Shown: piece after piece, positions 27,777-35,415 of the stretch
How positions within the stretch are numbered: position 1 is the first letter of the stretch
Layout of the letters: every line of letters starts with the position of its first letter
From: JBOGXA01 sp050694175
Lineage (GTDB): Bacteria; Actinomycetota; CADDZG01; WHSQ01
Assembly (NCBI GenBank): GCA_050694175.1
Contig: JBOGXA010000015.1
Coordinates: 1-64,000 of the forward strand
DNA: 64,000 nt
Direction of reading: 5' to 3'
Notes under the pieces: generated by a model
What the model was told of the DNA's origin: nothing
Databases searched by the model: none
Seen by the model: the letters and a program-made list of their open reading frames with translations, nothing else
Position numbers and translations under genes: made by a program

Positions 27777-29123
27777 ATGGAGAGACAGCAGGACTACGTG
27801 CTGCGCACCGTCGAGGAGCGAGGCATTCGCCTCGTGTGGTTGTGGTTCACGGACGTTCTCGGCTTTCTCAAGTCCTTCGCCGTGACGTCAGAAGAGCTCG
27901 AGCAGGCGTTCGCTGAGGGCATCGGTTTCGACGGCTCGGCGATCGAGGGCTTCGCTAGGGTTCAGGAGTCCGACATGCTAGCGCGGCCGGATGCGAGCAC
28001 GTTTCAGATCATGCCAGCTCGTGGCGAGAATGCCGAGGGCGGAGTCGCACGAATGTTCTGCGACATCCACACTCCGGACGGTCGTCCCTTCTGGGGCGAC
28101 CCGCGATTTGTTCTCAGACGGAACTTGGAGAAGGCCTCGGAACGAGGCTTTACTTTCTACGTCCATCCGGAGATGGAGTTCTTCCTGTTCAAGAGCGCGG
28201 ACGATCCCACTCCCATCGACGCGGGCGGGTACTTCGATCTAACCCCACTGGACGTGACGCAGGAGCTGCGACGGGACACGATCAACGTGCTCGAACAGAT
28301 GGGAATACCGGTGGAGTTTTCTCATCACGAAGTGGCGCCTTCGCAGCACGAGATCGACCTCAGGCACCAGGATGCGTTGACGATGGCCGACTCTGTGATG
28401 ACCTATCGGCTCGTTGTCAAGGAAATGGCAGCCGAACGCGGCATGTACGCGACGTTCATGCCCAAACCGGATACGCATCTGCCGGGGTCGGGGATGCACA
28501 CGCACATGTCCCTTTTCGAAGGGGATCAAAACGCGTTTCACGACTCGTCCGACGAGTACCACCTGTCGAAGGTGGCCAAGGCCTTCATCGCGGGAATCAT
28601 CCTTCATGCTCGGTCGATAACGGCCATCACTAACCAGTGGGTCAACTCGTACAAGCGCCTTACGACAAAGACCGGATATCCGGTGCAGGAAGCGCCCACG
28701 TATGTGTGCTGGGGGAGGCACAACCGATCGGCTCTTATCCGGGTACCGATGTACAAACCTCGCAAGGAGCAATCGACTCGCATCGAGTTCCGGGCCCCCG
28801 ACCCAGCGTGCAACCCCTATTTGGCGTTCTCGGTGATTCTTGCCGCCGGTCTGAAGGGCATCGATGAGGGCTACGAGCTGCCCGCCGAGGCGACCGACAA
28901 TATCTACGAGATGACCGAGCAGGAGCGCCGCGCCGTCGGCATCACCCAACTTCCCGACGATCTCTATGAAGCGCTCAGGGAGATGGAGAGCTCGGATCTG
29001 GTCGCCGAAACCCTCGGCGAGCAGGTCTTCGAGTACCTGCTCAGGAACAAACGAGCAGAATGGGATCAATACAAGTCCTACGTCTCCCCGTATGAGATCG
29101 AGCGATATCTGCCGATCCTCTAG
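27777..29123 (+). CDS. glnA: Glutamine synthetase type I, GSI-alpha-like (no adenylylation motif)
   Basis: 448 residues; ligates ammonia to glutamate with ATP. The beta-grasp N-domain has GFDGSAIEGF. The catalytic barrel has PEMEFFLF, HHEVAPSQHEIDL, GSGMHTHMSL, the KRLTTKTGYP-type region and the RIEFRAPDP stretch. The Tyr of the adenylylation loop (DLYDLPPEE in GSI-beta) is absent: the corresponding region reads NIYEMTEQER, and the 25-residue GSI-beta insertion is missing, which fits the alpha subtype. No Shine-Dalgarno is visible, and a -10-like TAGGCT lies nine bases before the ATG, so translation may be leaderless. The stop is seven bases from that of the convergent helicase gene. Confidence 0.93.
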   Translation: MERQQDYVLRTVEERGIRLVWLWFTDVLGFLKSFAVTSEELEQAFAEGIGFDGSAIEGFARVQESDMLARPDASTFQIMPARGENAEGGVARMFCDIHTPDGRPFWGDPRFVLRRNLEKASERGFTFYVHPEMEFFLFKSADDPTPIDAGGYFDLTPLDVTQELRRDTINVLEQMGIPVEFSHHEVAPSQHEIDLRHQDALTMADSVMTYRLVVKEMAAERGMYATFMPKPDTHLPGSGMHTHMSLFEGDQNAFHDSSDEYHLSKVAKAFIAGIILHARSITAITNQWVNSYKRLTTKTGYPVQEAPTYVCWGRHNRSALIRVPMYKPRKEQSTRIEFRAPDPACNPYLAFSVILAAGLKGIDEGYELPAEATDNIYEMTEQERRAVGITQLPDDLYEALREMESSDLVAETLGEQVFEYLLRNKRAEWDQYKSYVSPYEIERYLPIL

Positions 29124-29130
29124 GGCTCCA

Positions 29131-31191
29131 CTAGGACCGCCACAGATCCTCAAGTACTGCGTCGACGGAACCGACTGCGCCTGCAACGGGAACCTGCTCA
29201 TCCCGAGTGACGTCGACTCCATGGACGCTCTGATCGCATAGTGCCTTGACCGGTTCCGAGACAAATCGCGACAGCTGCGCGTACGTGTGTGCATCGCCGA
29301 AGCCCTGCCTGCGGTGGTAGTAGCGCAAAGGAAAGTACAGATAAAGAGCGTCCTTGGCACGCGTCATTGCCACGTAAAGGAGACGCCGCTCCTCCTCGAG
29401 CCCCTCCTCGTCCCCGAGAGCCATGTCCGAAGGGATCATCCCGTCCGAGACATGCAGGATGTGGACGACGTTCCACTCGCAGCCCTTCGCCGAGTGGATC
29501 GTGCTCAGGTTCAGGTAGTCGTCGTCAAGGTGGGGTGGTCCCGCGAGATCTTCGGTTGAGGTTGGAGGATCCAACGTCAGCTCGGTGAGTAGCTCGGTCC
29601 GCGTTGGAAACGACGCCGCGATTTGCTCGAGCTGCTCGAGGTCGCGGAGCCGGCTCGAGACACCGTCGTACCTGCGGTGGAAAATGCTCTCGTAGAAGCG
29701 ACGAATGCGTTCGATCTGGGTTGCGGGCGGAGGCTGGCTTCCTTCGTCTGGGCCGAGAGCGCAGTGCGCAAGTACGGCTCGGAGCTCCTCGAGATCGTGT
29801 CCGCCGAAGACGGGTACGTCGACAAGCCGGGCGAGGATCGACTCGAGGCTCTCGACTTCGGAGATGTCCGACCTCGTCACGCCCAATCGCTCCATGATCT
29901 TGCGGGCCGTCGCCGGACCGATGCCCTCGATCAGCTGTAAGACCCGCCACCACGCGATCTCATCGTGCGGATTCTCGAGGATGCGGAGGATCGCAAGGAC
30001 GTCCTTTACATGAGCGGCCTCGAGGAACCTGAGCCCTCCGTACTTTACGTACGGAATATTGCGGCGCCTCAGCTCGATCTCGAGAAGATCGCTGTGCCAC
30101 GCCGCTCGGAACAGTACTGCCTGAGACCGGAGTGAAATGCCTTGCTCTCTGTGGTCGAGAACGCGTTCGCAAACCGCAGCGCATTGTTGTGACTCGTCGA
30201 GACAGGTAGTAAGCATGGGTTTGCGGTCACCATGGCGAATGGTCCACAAGTCCTTGGTGTAACGCTCGCGGGCCGCGGCCATGACCTCGTTCGAGGCATC
30301 GAGGATGGGCTTCGTCGACCGGTAGTTCTGCTCGAGCTTGACGATGGTCACATCGGGCCATTGCTGGGGAAAGTCGAGGATGTTTCGCGCGGTTGCCGAC
30401 CGGAACGAATAGATCGCCTGGGCGTCGTCACCGACGACCATAAGGTTGCCGTTGCCGGCGCGCATCGCCCGCAGGATGTCCGCTTGCAGAGCGTTCGTGT
30501 CTTGGTATTCGTCGACCAGGATGTGATCGAACATGCCGGCGACCAGGTGAGCGGCACCTGATGTACCCACAAGAACCTTCCAGAACAACAGAAGGTCGTC
30601 GTAGTCGAGAAGCTTCTGATTGCGCTTGCGCTGCGTATAGCCGGAGAACACGCTTCGAATCCCGTCCGTGTCGTCTGCACACCAGGGGTAGTCGCGTTCG
30701 AGGATCTCGCTGAGCTTCGTTGCTGCGTTCACCACGCGCGAGTAGATCGATTCAAGCGTCTCCTTCTTCGGGAAGCGCCTTGTGCTATCGCCCAAGCCGA
30801 GATCCGCGCGCACGAGACCCATCAGGTCGGCTGCGTCGGATTGATCCATGACTGTGAAGTCGGGAGTGAGACCCAAGGCCGCCGAATGAATGCGAATGAG
30901 CCGATTCGCGGTGGCGTGGAAGGTTCCACCCCAGACGCGTCCGGCGGCGCCATAGTCGGACATACGCCCGGCCCGCTCGAGCATGTCGCGTGCCGCCCGG
31001 CGAGTAAAGGTCAGCAGAAGGATGCGTTCCGGCGCGGTTCCCTCAGAAATCAGGTGGGCAACCCGGGCGGCAAGGGTCTTTGTCTTGCCGCTTCCGGCGC
31101 CCGCTACGACGAGAAGAGGACCTCCGGGGTGCACGACGGCCCGACGCTGGGCGTCGTTGAGTTGGTCGGCCCACGGTTGGGAGGGGGGCAT
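29131..31191 (-). CDS. UvrD/Rep/PcrA-like superfamily 1A DNA helicase
   Basis: 686 residues. ATP-driven 3'-5' DNA unwinding in repair. Motifs in order: LNDAQRRAVVHP (Q motif), GAGSGKTKTL (Walker A, about 33-42), LLTFTRRAARDM (Ia), VDEYQDTN (Walker B), GDDAQAIYSFRSA (III), LEQNYRSTKPIL (IV), LSTIHSAKGCEWNVV (V) and EERRLLYVAMTRAKD (VI). All are intact. It is shorter than full UvrD1 and lacks an obvious RecB-like nuclease domain, so it resembles the actinobacterial UvrD2-like or Rep-like proteins. No HRDC domain is recognised. The two ATPase halves and the overall length fit one complete protein. Confidence 0.93.
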   Translation of the reverse strand: MPPSQPWADQLNDAQRRAVVHPGGPLLVVAGAGSGKTKTLAARVAHLISEGTAPERILLLTFTRRAARDMLERAGRMSDYGAAGRVWGGTFHATANRLIRIHSAALGLTPDFTVMDQSDAADLMGLVRADLGLGDSTRRFPKKETLESIYSRVVNAATKLSEILERDYPWCADDTDGIRSVFSGYTQRKRNQKLLDYDDLLLFWKVLVGTSGAAHLVAGMFDHILVDEYQDTNALQADILRAMRAGNGNLMVVGDDAQAIYSFRSATARNILDFPQQWPDVTIVKLEQNYRSTKPILDASNEVMAAARERYTKDLWTIRHGDRKPMLTTCLDESQQCAAVCERVLDHREQGISLRSQAVLFRAAWHSDLLEIELRRRNIPYVKYGGLRFLEAAHVKDVLAILRILENPHDEIAWWRVLQLIEGIGPATARKIMERLGVTRSDISEVESLESILARLVDVPVFGGHDLEELRAVLAHCALGPDEGSQPPPATQIERIRRFYESIFHRRYDGVSSRLRDLEQLEQIAASFPTRTELLTELTLDPPTSTEDLAGPPHLDDDYLNLSTIHSAKGCEWNVVHILHVSDGMIPSDMALGDEEGLEEERRLLYVAMTRAKDALYLYFPLRYYHRRQGFGDAHTYAQLSRFVSEPVKALCDQSVHGVDVTRDEQVPVAGAVGSVDAVLEDLWRS

Positions 31192-31315
31192 GATTGGCCA
31201 TGATATGCGAACAGATGTTCGAACCCCCGAATTGAGCGCTCCCCGTGGCCTTGTTTCGTGTGGACTTCCGAGAATCAGTGGCTCACGAAAGAGAAGCGCA
31301 ACGAGCGGCCCGGAA

Positions 31316-31837
31316 CTACCGCTGCGTGATTTTCAGGCGCGTGGCACCTACCCAGCGAGATCCCCAATAGTAGCGATCCCATACCGAGTCGACCCGCACA
31401 CCTTCCGACGAGGTCGACGAGATGAACTTGCCGCGTCCTATGTAGAGGCCCGCGTGGCCAACTCGAGCAGGTGATGTCTTGTGGAAAACGAGATCCCCAA
31501 TGCGAAGGTCCCGTCGTTTCCAGATGCGTTTCGCATGCGGCCGCCGGCGCGTAAGTCGGAATTGTTCAATGGAACTGTGGGGAAGCCTCGAACCGTGATT
31601 CTTGAACACCCACCTCGTGAAACCTGAGCAATCGAAACCCCTTGGAGTGCTTCCGCCCGATCGGTAGGGCGCTCCGATCTGGCTCTTCGCCCGGCTTTTC
31701 AGGTGCCGGCGCTGGTTGATGAATCCGTCCAGGCTGTGAGCCTCGCTGGGGGCCGGCAGAAGAGCCACTCCCAGAACGGCGGCGACGGTCGCCGCCGCGA
31801 CCTTCACAACGAGAGAGCTAGTTACGCTACCCGTCAT
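31316..31837 (-). CDS. Secreted NlpC/P60 cell-wall peptidase
   Basis: About 173 residues from ATG 31837, which follows AGGAGGT; an upstream in-frame start would add 17 residues and break the signal peptide. A signal peptide (cleavage near SEA) is followed by a helical linker and the NlpC/P60 domain with the catalytic Cys in RGFDCSGFTRWVF and the His in RVGHAGLYIG, plus a polar third residue in KFISS-. It should cut peptidoglycan peptides (gamma-D-Glu-diamino acid bond). It has no binding repeats, so it is a minimal single-domain hydrolase. Confidence 0.9.
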   Translation of the reverse strand: MTGSVTSSLVVKVAAATVAAVLGVALLPAPSEAHSLDGFINQRRHLKSRAKSQIGAPYRSGGSTPRGFDCSGFTRWVFKNHGSRLPHSSIEQFRLTRRRPHAKRIWKRRDLRIGDLVFHKTSPARVGHAGLYIGRGKFISSTSSEGVRVDSVWDRYYWGSRWVGATRLKITQR

Positions 31838-31855
31838 TCCCACCTCCTCAGGTCG

Positions 31856-31912
31856 CCTACGGCCTCGCTCCTGCGAGACGCGAGTCACGCCTCGCAGCGA
31901 GAACCGCGGCTA
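31856..31912 (-). promoter_or_regulatory. Hairpin in the NlpC/P60 leader
   Basis: On the minus strand CTGCGAG and CTCGCAG form a seven-base-pair stem, extended by outer CTCG/CGAG pairing, ending about 20 bases before the AGGAGGT of the NlpC/P60 gene. Actinobacterial NlpC/P60 genes often have cyclic di-AMP riboswitches, but I do not see that motif's conserved core here, so I only record structure. Confidence 0.25.
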
Positions 31913-31940
31913 CTTCTCGGATGCCGCAGCGGCCGTCCGC

Positions 31941-31980
31941 GCTCTACGACCCGGTATCAGGCTCTACGACCCGGTATCAG
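31941..31980. repeat. 20-base tandem direct repeat
   Basis: GCTCTACGACCCGGTATCAG occurs twice with no spacer (31941-31960 and 31961-31980), identical in all 20 positions. It lies in non-coding DNA between the divergent NlpC/P60 and glnE genes. It may be a recent slippage duplication or a doubled operator. Confidence 0.9.
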
Positions 31981-32166
31981 CCGGGGCAGGATAGTTCTGG
32001 AAGTGGGTCGGAGTCCATGCCTCCTGCCCTAAGAAATTGGGCCTGGTTTTGTGCCCAGAACACAAACCAAGGCCCCCCCACGGCCTCGCAGCTTGGTTTC
32101 GGCACCCAACGAAGGCGCCATGGCTCGGTACCCCGAACTGTCCGCTGTTGGACTTAGGGTCACGTC

Positions 32167-34818
32167 GTGCAGGTCGAGCAAGTCGCCGACATCCGGGAGA
32201 AATCGCTGCGGGCTGGGAGTCGCTCGCTGGCCGCGCTTCTCGACCGCGACGAAAAGGCCACGGCTCTGCTCGGGGTGCACCGTCCCCTACCGGACCGGCC
32301 CGGATACCTGGCTGCGATTTCGTCTGCGTGTGAGTCCGGCGGTCTGGCCGAGCTGAGACTGGAGCGCCGCCGCCGCCTCGCCGAGATCGCGGCGAGGGAT
32401 CTCGCAGGCGAGCTCTCGCTCGAGGAGGTGGGCGTCGCCCTTGCCGACCTTGCCGATGCATGCCTGGAGATCGCCGTCGCCGAGATGGGCGCACCGCCTG
32501 GTCTTTGCATCGTCGCCATGGGCAAGCTGGGAGGGCGGGAGCTCAACTACTCGTCGGACATCGATGTCATGTTCGTGACCGACGGCGATGTCGAGGCTGC
32601 GACGAAGGGCGCCGAGTCCCTCTTGAGCACTCTCGGCGAGGTATCACCCGAGGGTCAGGCATATCGAATTGATGTCGATCTCCGACCAGAGGGGCGCAGC
32701 GGCGCATTGGTTCGGTCATTGGAGGGATTCGTCGAGTACTACAAGAGATGGGCTCACGCGTGGGAGTTCCAAGCGCTCATCAAGGCCCGCCCGGCGGCCG
32801 GCAACAAGAGCGTGGGCGATGCCCTGATCGCAGCCGCTTACCCCTTCATCTATCCAACTGATGTCGGGCCCGAGCGAGTGGCTGACATTCGCGCGATGAA
32901 GCAGCGCGTGGAAGAGCACGCCTTGCGCTCGGCTCGGCGGACGAGGCGGGCAGAGGCCGACGACGTGAAGCTCGGTCCCGGCGGAATACGCGATATCGAG
33001 TTCTCGGTCCAACTGCTCCAACTGGTGCACGGAGGCAGCGATGAGTCGGTTCGCAGCAGATCCACGCTCGAAGCCCTCGGCGCTCTTGCGGGCGGTGGCT
33101 ACATCGCGGACGACGATGCTGCCGGCCTGACCGTCGCCTATCGGTGGCTTCGAACCGTCGAACACCGACTACAGCTGTGGCAGGAACGTCAGGTTCACAA
33201 GCTCCCGGTTGAAGCTGAGGAAAGAGCGCGCCTCGCGCGTGTGCTGGGTTTCGCAGATTCGGCCTCAGCGAGCGCGGCGGAAGGTTTCGATGAGGCTCAT
33301 GCGAAAGTGCTTGCAGATGTCAGAGGGCGCTTCGAGAAGCTCTTCTACCGTCCGATGATCGAGTCGCTTGCGGAGAGCGGACCCCATCGACTTTCCGAAG
33401 TGGCCTTGAAGCAGCGATTGCGCGCGTTTGGGTTTAGGGATGTCGACCGGGCGGGCCGAACACTCGGAATCCTCGTCGCGGGAACCTCTCGACGCGCCCG
33501 GCTCTTCAAGGTTCTAACACCTGCCTTCCTTCGGTTTCTCGCGTCGACCCCGCAACCGGACCAGGGTTTGTTCTCCTTCCTCACCCTGGGCGAGTCCCTT
33601 CACGACCGCATCGACACACTGGGGGCGTTTCGCGACAACCCACCCGGACTCAACCTGCTGGCCCAGGTGCTCGGAAGCGGGAGACTGCTCGGGGAGGTTC
33701 TGACACACGTCCCCGAAGAGCTGACGGCGATAGCGGAGCGCTCGGCTGATCCCGAAGGGGCCGTCGCTTCGAAGGATCGAGAGCGGCTCGTCAGAGAGGC
33801 GATTGCGACACTCACATGGCGCGAGCCCGAGAAGCACCTTGATGGCCTTCGCCGCTACAAAAGGCGAGAGATGCTGCGGGTCGCGCTAAACGATGTGGCA
33901 GGAGTGTCGGACCCGGAAACGGTCGGCGCGGGTCTGTCCGACATCGCCGATGCATGCCTCGAGGCCGCGCTGCGCGACCTCGACGTTGCCTTCGCTGTCG
34001 TTGGGATGGGGAAGCTCGGAGGACGCGAGCTCACCTACGCGTCCGACGTCGATGTGATGTTTGTGCACGATTGCGACCCGGCCCAAGCCGACCGCCTCGC
34101 CACCACACTGGTGAGGACGATTGGGGAGGTGACGCCGGAGGGACAGGCTTTTCGCATCGATGCTGCGCTCCGACCCGAGGGCAAAGCCGGTCCGCTGGTT
34201 CGGTCTCTGACCTCGTACCTCGAGTACTACGAACGGTGGGCACATCCGTGGGAGTACCTCGCACTCGTTAAGGCGCGCAGTGCGGCGGGCGCAGCCGGCC
34301 TCGGCGATCGCTTTGTCGGTCTGGCGCGCGGGGTTGCGTATAAAGGACCACCCTCTACGGAGTCCCTCGCAGAGATCCGGCACCTCAAGGCGCGCATGGA
34401 GCGCGAGAGGGTACCCCGTGGAATAGACCCACGCCGTCATCTGAAGTTAGGACCAGGGGGCACCTCCGATATCGAGTTCGCAGTCCAGATCCTTCAGTTC
34501 AAGTACGGGCACGAGATCGAGGAGCTGCGCGAAACGAGCACACTCGGCGCGCTGCGGGCGGGGGCAGCCCACGCGCTGCTGGACCACGAGAAAGCGCGTC
34601 GCCTCGACTCCGCCTACAGGTTTCTTACCCGATTGAGGAATCGTCTGTTCTTCATTGCAGGCCGCCCGGTAGACGCGGTGCCGACGAAGCCCGAGGAGAT
34701 GGAGGCCCTCGGGATCGCCATGGGGTTCATTGAGCAGCCACGCCAGGAACTCGAGGAGGCATACCTGCGTACGACGCGCGTCACGCGCCGGATTGCGGAG
34801 CCGCTGATCTACGAGTAA
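32167..34818 (+). CDS. glnE: Bifunctional glutamine synthetase adenylyltransferase/deadenylase
   Basis: 883 residues from GTG 32167; an in-frame TAG lies 12 bases upstream, so the start cannot be earlier. Two related nucleotidyltransferase halves are visible: the first with MGKLGGRELNYSSDID (about 118-133), the second with MGKLGGRELTYASDVD (about 611-626). Each is followed by the family's substrate-binding segments (VDLRPEGRSGALVRSL and AALRPEGKAGPLVRSL) and a helical bundle with EFSVQ/EFAVQ-type motifs. The first half removes AMP from, and the second adds AMP to, the GSI-beta tyrosine, which exists in the glnA at 35416-36840 (Tyr 402). At 883 residues it is shorter than E. coli GlnE (946) mainly at the N-terminus. 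No PII gene is in the window. Confidence 0.95.
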   Translation: MQVEQVADIREKSLRAGSRSLAALLDRDEKATALLGVHRPLPDRPGYLAAISSACESGGLAELRLERRRRLAEIAARDLAGELSLEEVGVALADLADACLEIAVAEMGAPPGLCIVAMGKLGGRELNYSSDIDVMFVTDGDVEAATKGAESLLSTLGEVSPEGQAYRIDVDLRPEGRSGALVRSLEGFVEYYKRWAHAWEFQALIKARPAAGNKSVGDALIAAAYPFIYPTDVGPERVADIRAMKQRVEEHALRSARRTRRAEADDVKLGPGGIRDIEFSVQLLQLVHGGSDESVRSRSTLEALGALAGGGYIADDDAAGLTVAYRWLRTVEHRLQLWQERQVHKLPVEAEERARLARVLGFADSASASAAEGFDEAHAKVLADVRGRFEKLFYRPMIESLAESGPHRLSEVALKQRLRAFGFRDVDRAGRTLGILVAGTSRRARLFKVLTPAFLRFLASTPQPDQGLFSFLTLGESLHDRIDTLGAFRDNPPGLNLLAQVLGSGRLLGEVLTHVPEELTAIAERSADPEGAVASKDRERLVREAIATLTWREPEKHLDGLRRYKRREMLRVALNDVAGVSDPETVGAGLSDIADACLEAALRDLDVAFAVVGMGKLGGRELTYASDVDVMFVHDCDPAQADRLATTLVRTIGEVTPEGQAFRIDAALRPEGKAGPLVRSLTSYLEYYERWAHPWEYLALVKARSAAGAAGLGDRFVGLARGVAYKGPPSTESLAEIRHLKARMERERVPRGIDPRRHLKLGPGGTSDIEFAVQILQFKYGHEIEELRETSTLGALRAGAAHALLDHEKARRLDSAYRFLTRLRNRLFFIAGRPVDAVPTKPEEMEALGIAMGFIEQPRQELEEAYLRTTRVTRRIAEPLIYE

Positions 34819-34822
34819 CCGG

Positions 34823-35344
34823 TTACAGGTGCTGCAACAGGTCGTCGACCGTGGGGTTATCGGCGGAGGACCGGGCCCGATGCAGATAGCCGATCGTCCC
34901 GTCCGCATTGATGACGGCGGCCCCACCGAGCTGACGAACGTCCTGTTTTGGCAGGCTGGCTCCTTGTCTGGTGATCGAACGAAGACCCCGCGTCCAGACC
35001 TCTGGACCGATGATGTGGGCCCAACCGACACGGCGCAGGTTCACGGCCCCGTAGCTCTTCTTTGTCGAATCGACGAGCAATGGAAATGGAATGCGGTGTC
35101 GTCGTTTGAACGCCGCGGCGTCGGCGACATCGCCCATCCCTATGGCCACCACTTGCGCGCCGCGCGCTGTGAACTCGTCGTAACGATCGCGCAACTGCAC
35201 GATCATGTCGCGATAGAAGGGTCAGCCGTAGTGCCTGAGCCAAACGACGACAGCGGGGCCGTCGCGCCATAGCTCTCGCAGCTTTACCTCGCGGCCGGAA
35301 ACGTCGGGAAGGACGATGTCGGCAAGCTCCGGCGTTTGGGTCAT
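34823..35344 (-). CDS. Candidate selenoprotein: AhpC-TSA_2/SelL-like peroxiredoxin-fold protein with an in-frame TGA
   Basis: 173 residues if the TGA at 35224-35222 is read as selenocysteine at position 41. The first part (ATG 35344 to residue 40) has the family start: LADIVLPDVSGREVKLREL, then VVVWLRHYG. After the TGA the same frame continues PFYRDMIVQLRDRYDEF, VVAIGMGD, FPLLVDSTKKSYGAV and QLGGAAVINADG. In relatives this spot reads RHFGCPFCRE, so the TGA replaces the first redox Cys and the second is Tyr. A hairpin starts nine bases after the TGA: CGCGAC (35212-35207) with GTTGCG (35195-35190), 11-base loop. Without readthrough only fragments would be made. No selA/selB/selD or tRNA-Sec is in this window; a sequencing error or pseudogene remains possible. 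The stop nearly abuts the convergent glnE stop. Confidence 0.75.
35186..35215 (-). promoter_or_regulatory. SECIS-like hairpin after the in-frame TGA
   Basis: Six contiguous pairs CGCGAC/GTTGCG (one G-U) with an 11-base loop ATGATCGTGCA; alternatively ATCGCG/CGCGAT with a bulge extends the stem. The apical loop begins 16 bases past the TGA, within the 16-37 base window usual for bacterial SECIS elements. The loop sequence does not obviously carry the conserved G pair, so the assignment rests on position and stem. Confidence 0.45.
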
Positions 35345-35384
35345 GGCCCTATTGTGCTCGCCAACTGCTGGTATGAAGCAAAGA

Positions 35385-35401
35385 GGGGCGGAGCCCGCCC
35401 C
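35385..35401 (-). terminator. Intrinsic terminator of glnA
   Basis: Stem GGGGCGG/CCGCCCC (35385-35391 with 35395-35401) and a three-base loop, followed on the minus strand by TCTTTGCTT. It sits 15 bases after the glnA stop and before the peroxiredoxin-like gene, making the latter a separate transcript. Confidence 0.8.
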
Positions 35402-35415
35402 GCTTTGTGATCGGT

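Larger units (their letters stand above)
31838..32166. other. Divergent promoter region of NlpC/P60 and glnE
   Basis: About 330 bases without a gene. It holds a long GC hairpin in the probable NlpC/P60 leader (31856-31912), a 20-base tandem duplication (31941-31980) and an imperfect inverted repeat about 32040-32073 (GCCTGGTTTTGTG with CACAAACCAAGGC). The short frames on the plus strand end at a stop 11 bases before the glnE start and look non-coding. Confidence 0.45.

Noticed and set aside
34815..34826. 12-base perfect palindrome GTAACCGGTTAC
   Set aside because: It is made by the convergent stop codons of glnE and the peroxiredoxin-like gene and is too short and coding-constrained to claim a site.
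35206..35344. Peroxiredoxin-like gene as a pseudogene or a shorter gene starting after the TGA (ATG 35206)
   Set aside because: Homology is uninterrupted before and after the TGA, in one frame, with the stop exactly at the redox position; a random nonsense mutation there is much less likely than selenocysteine. A start at 35206 would drop the active site.
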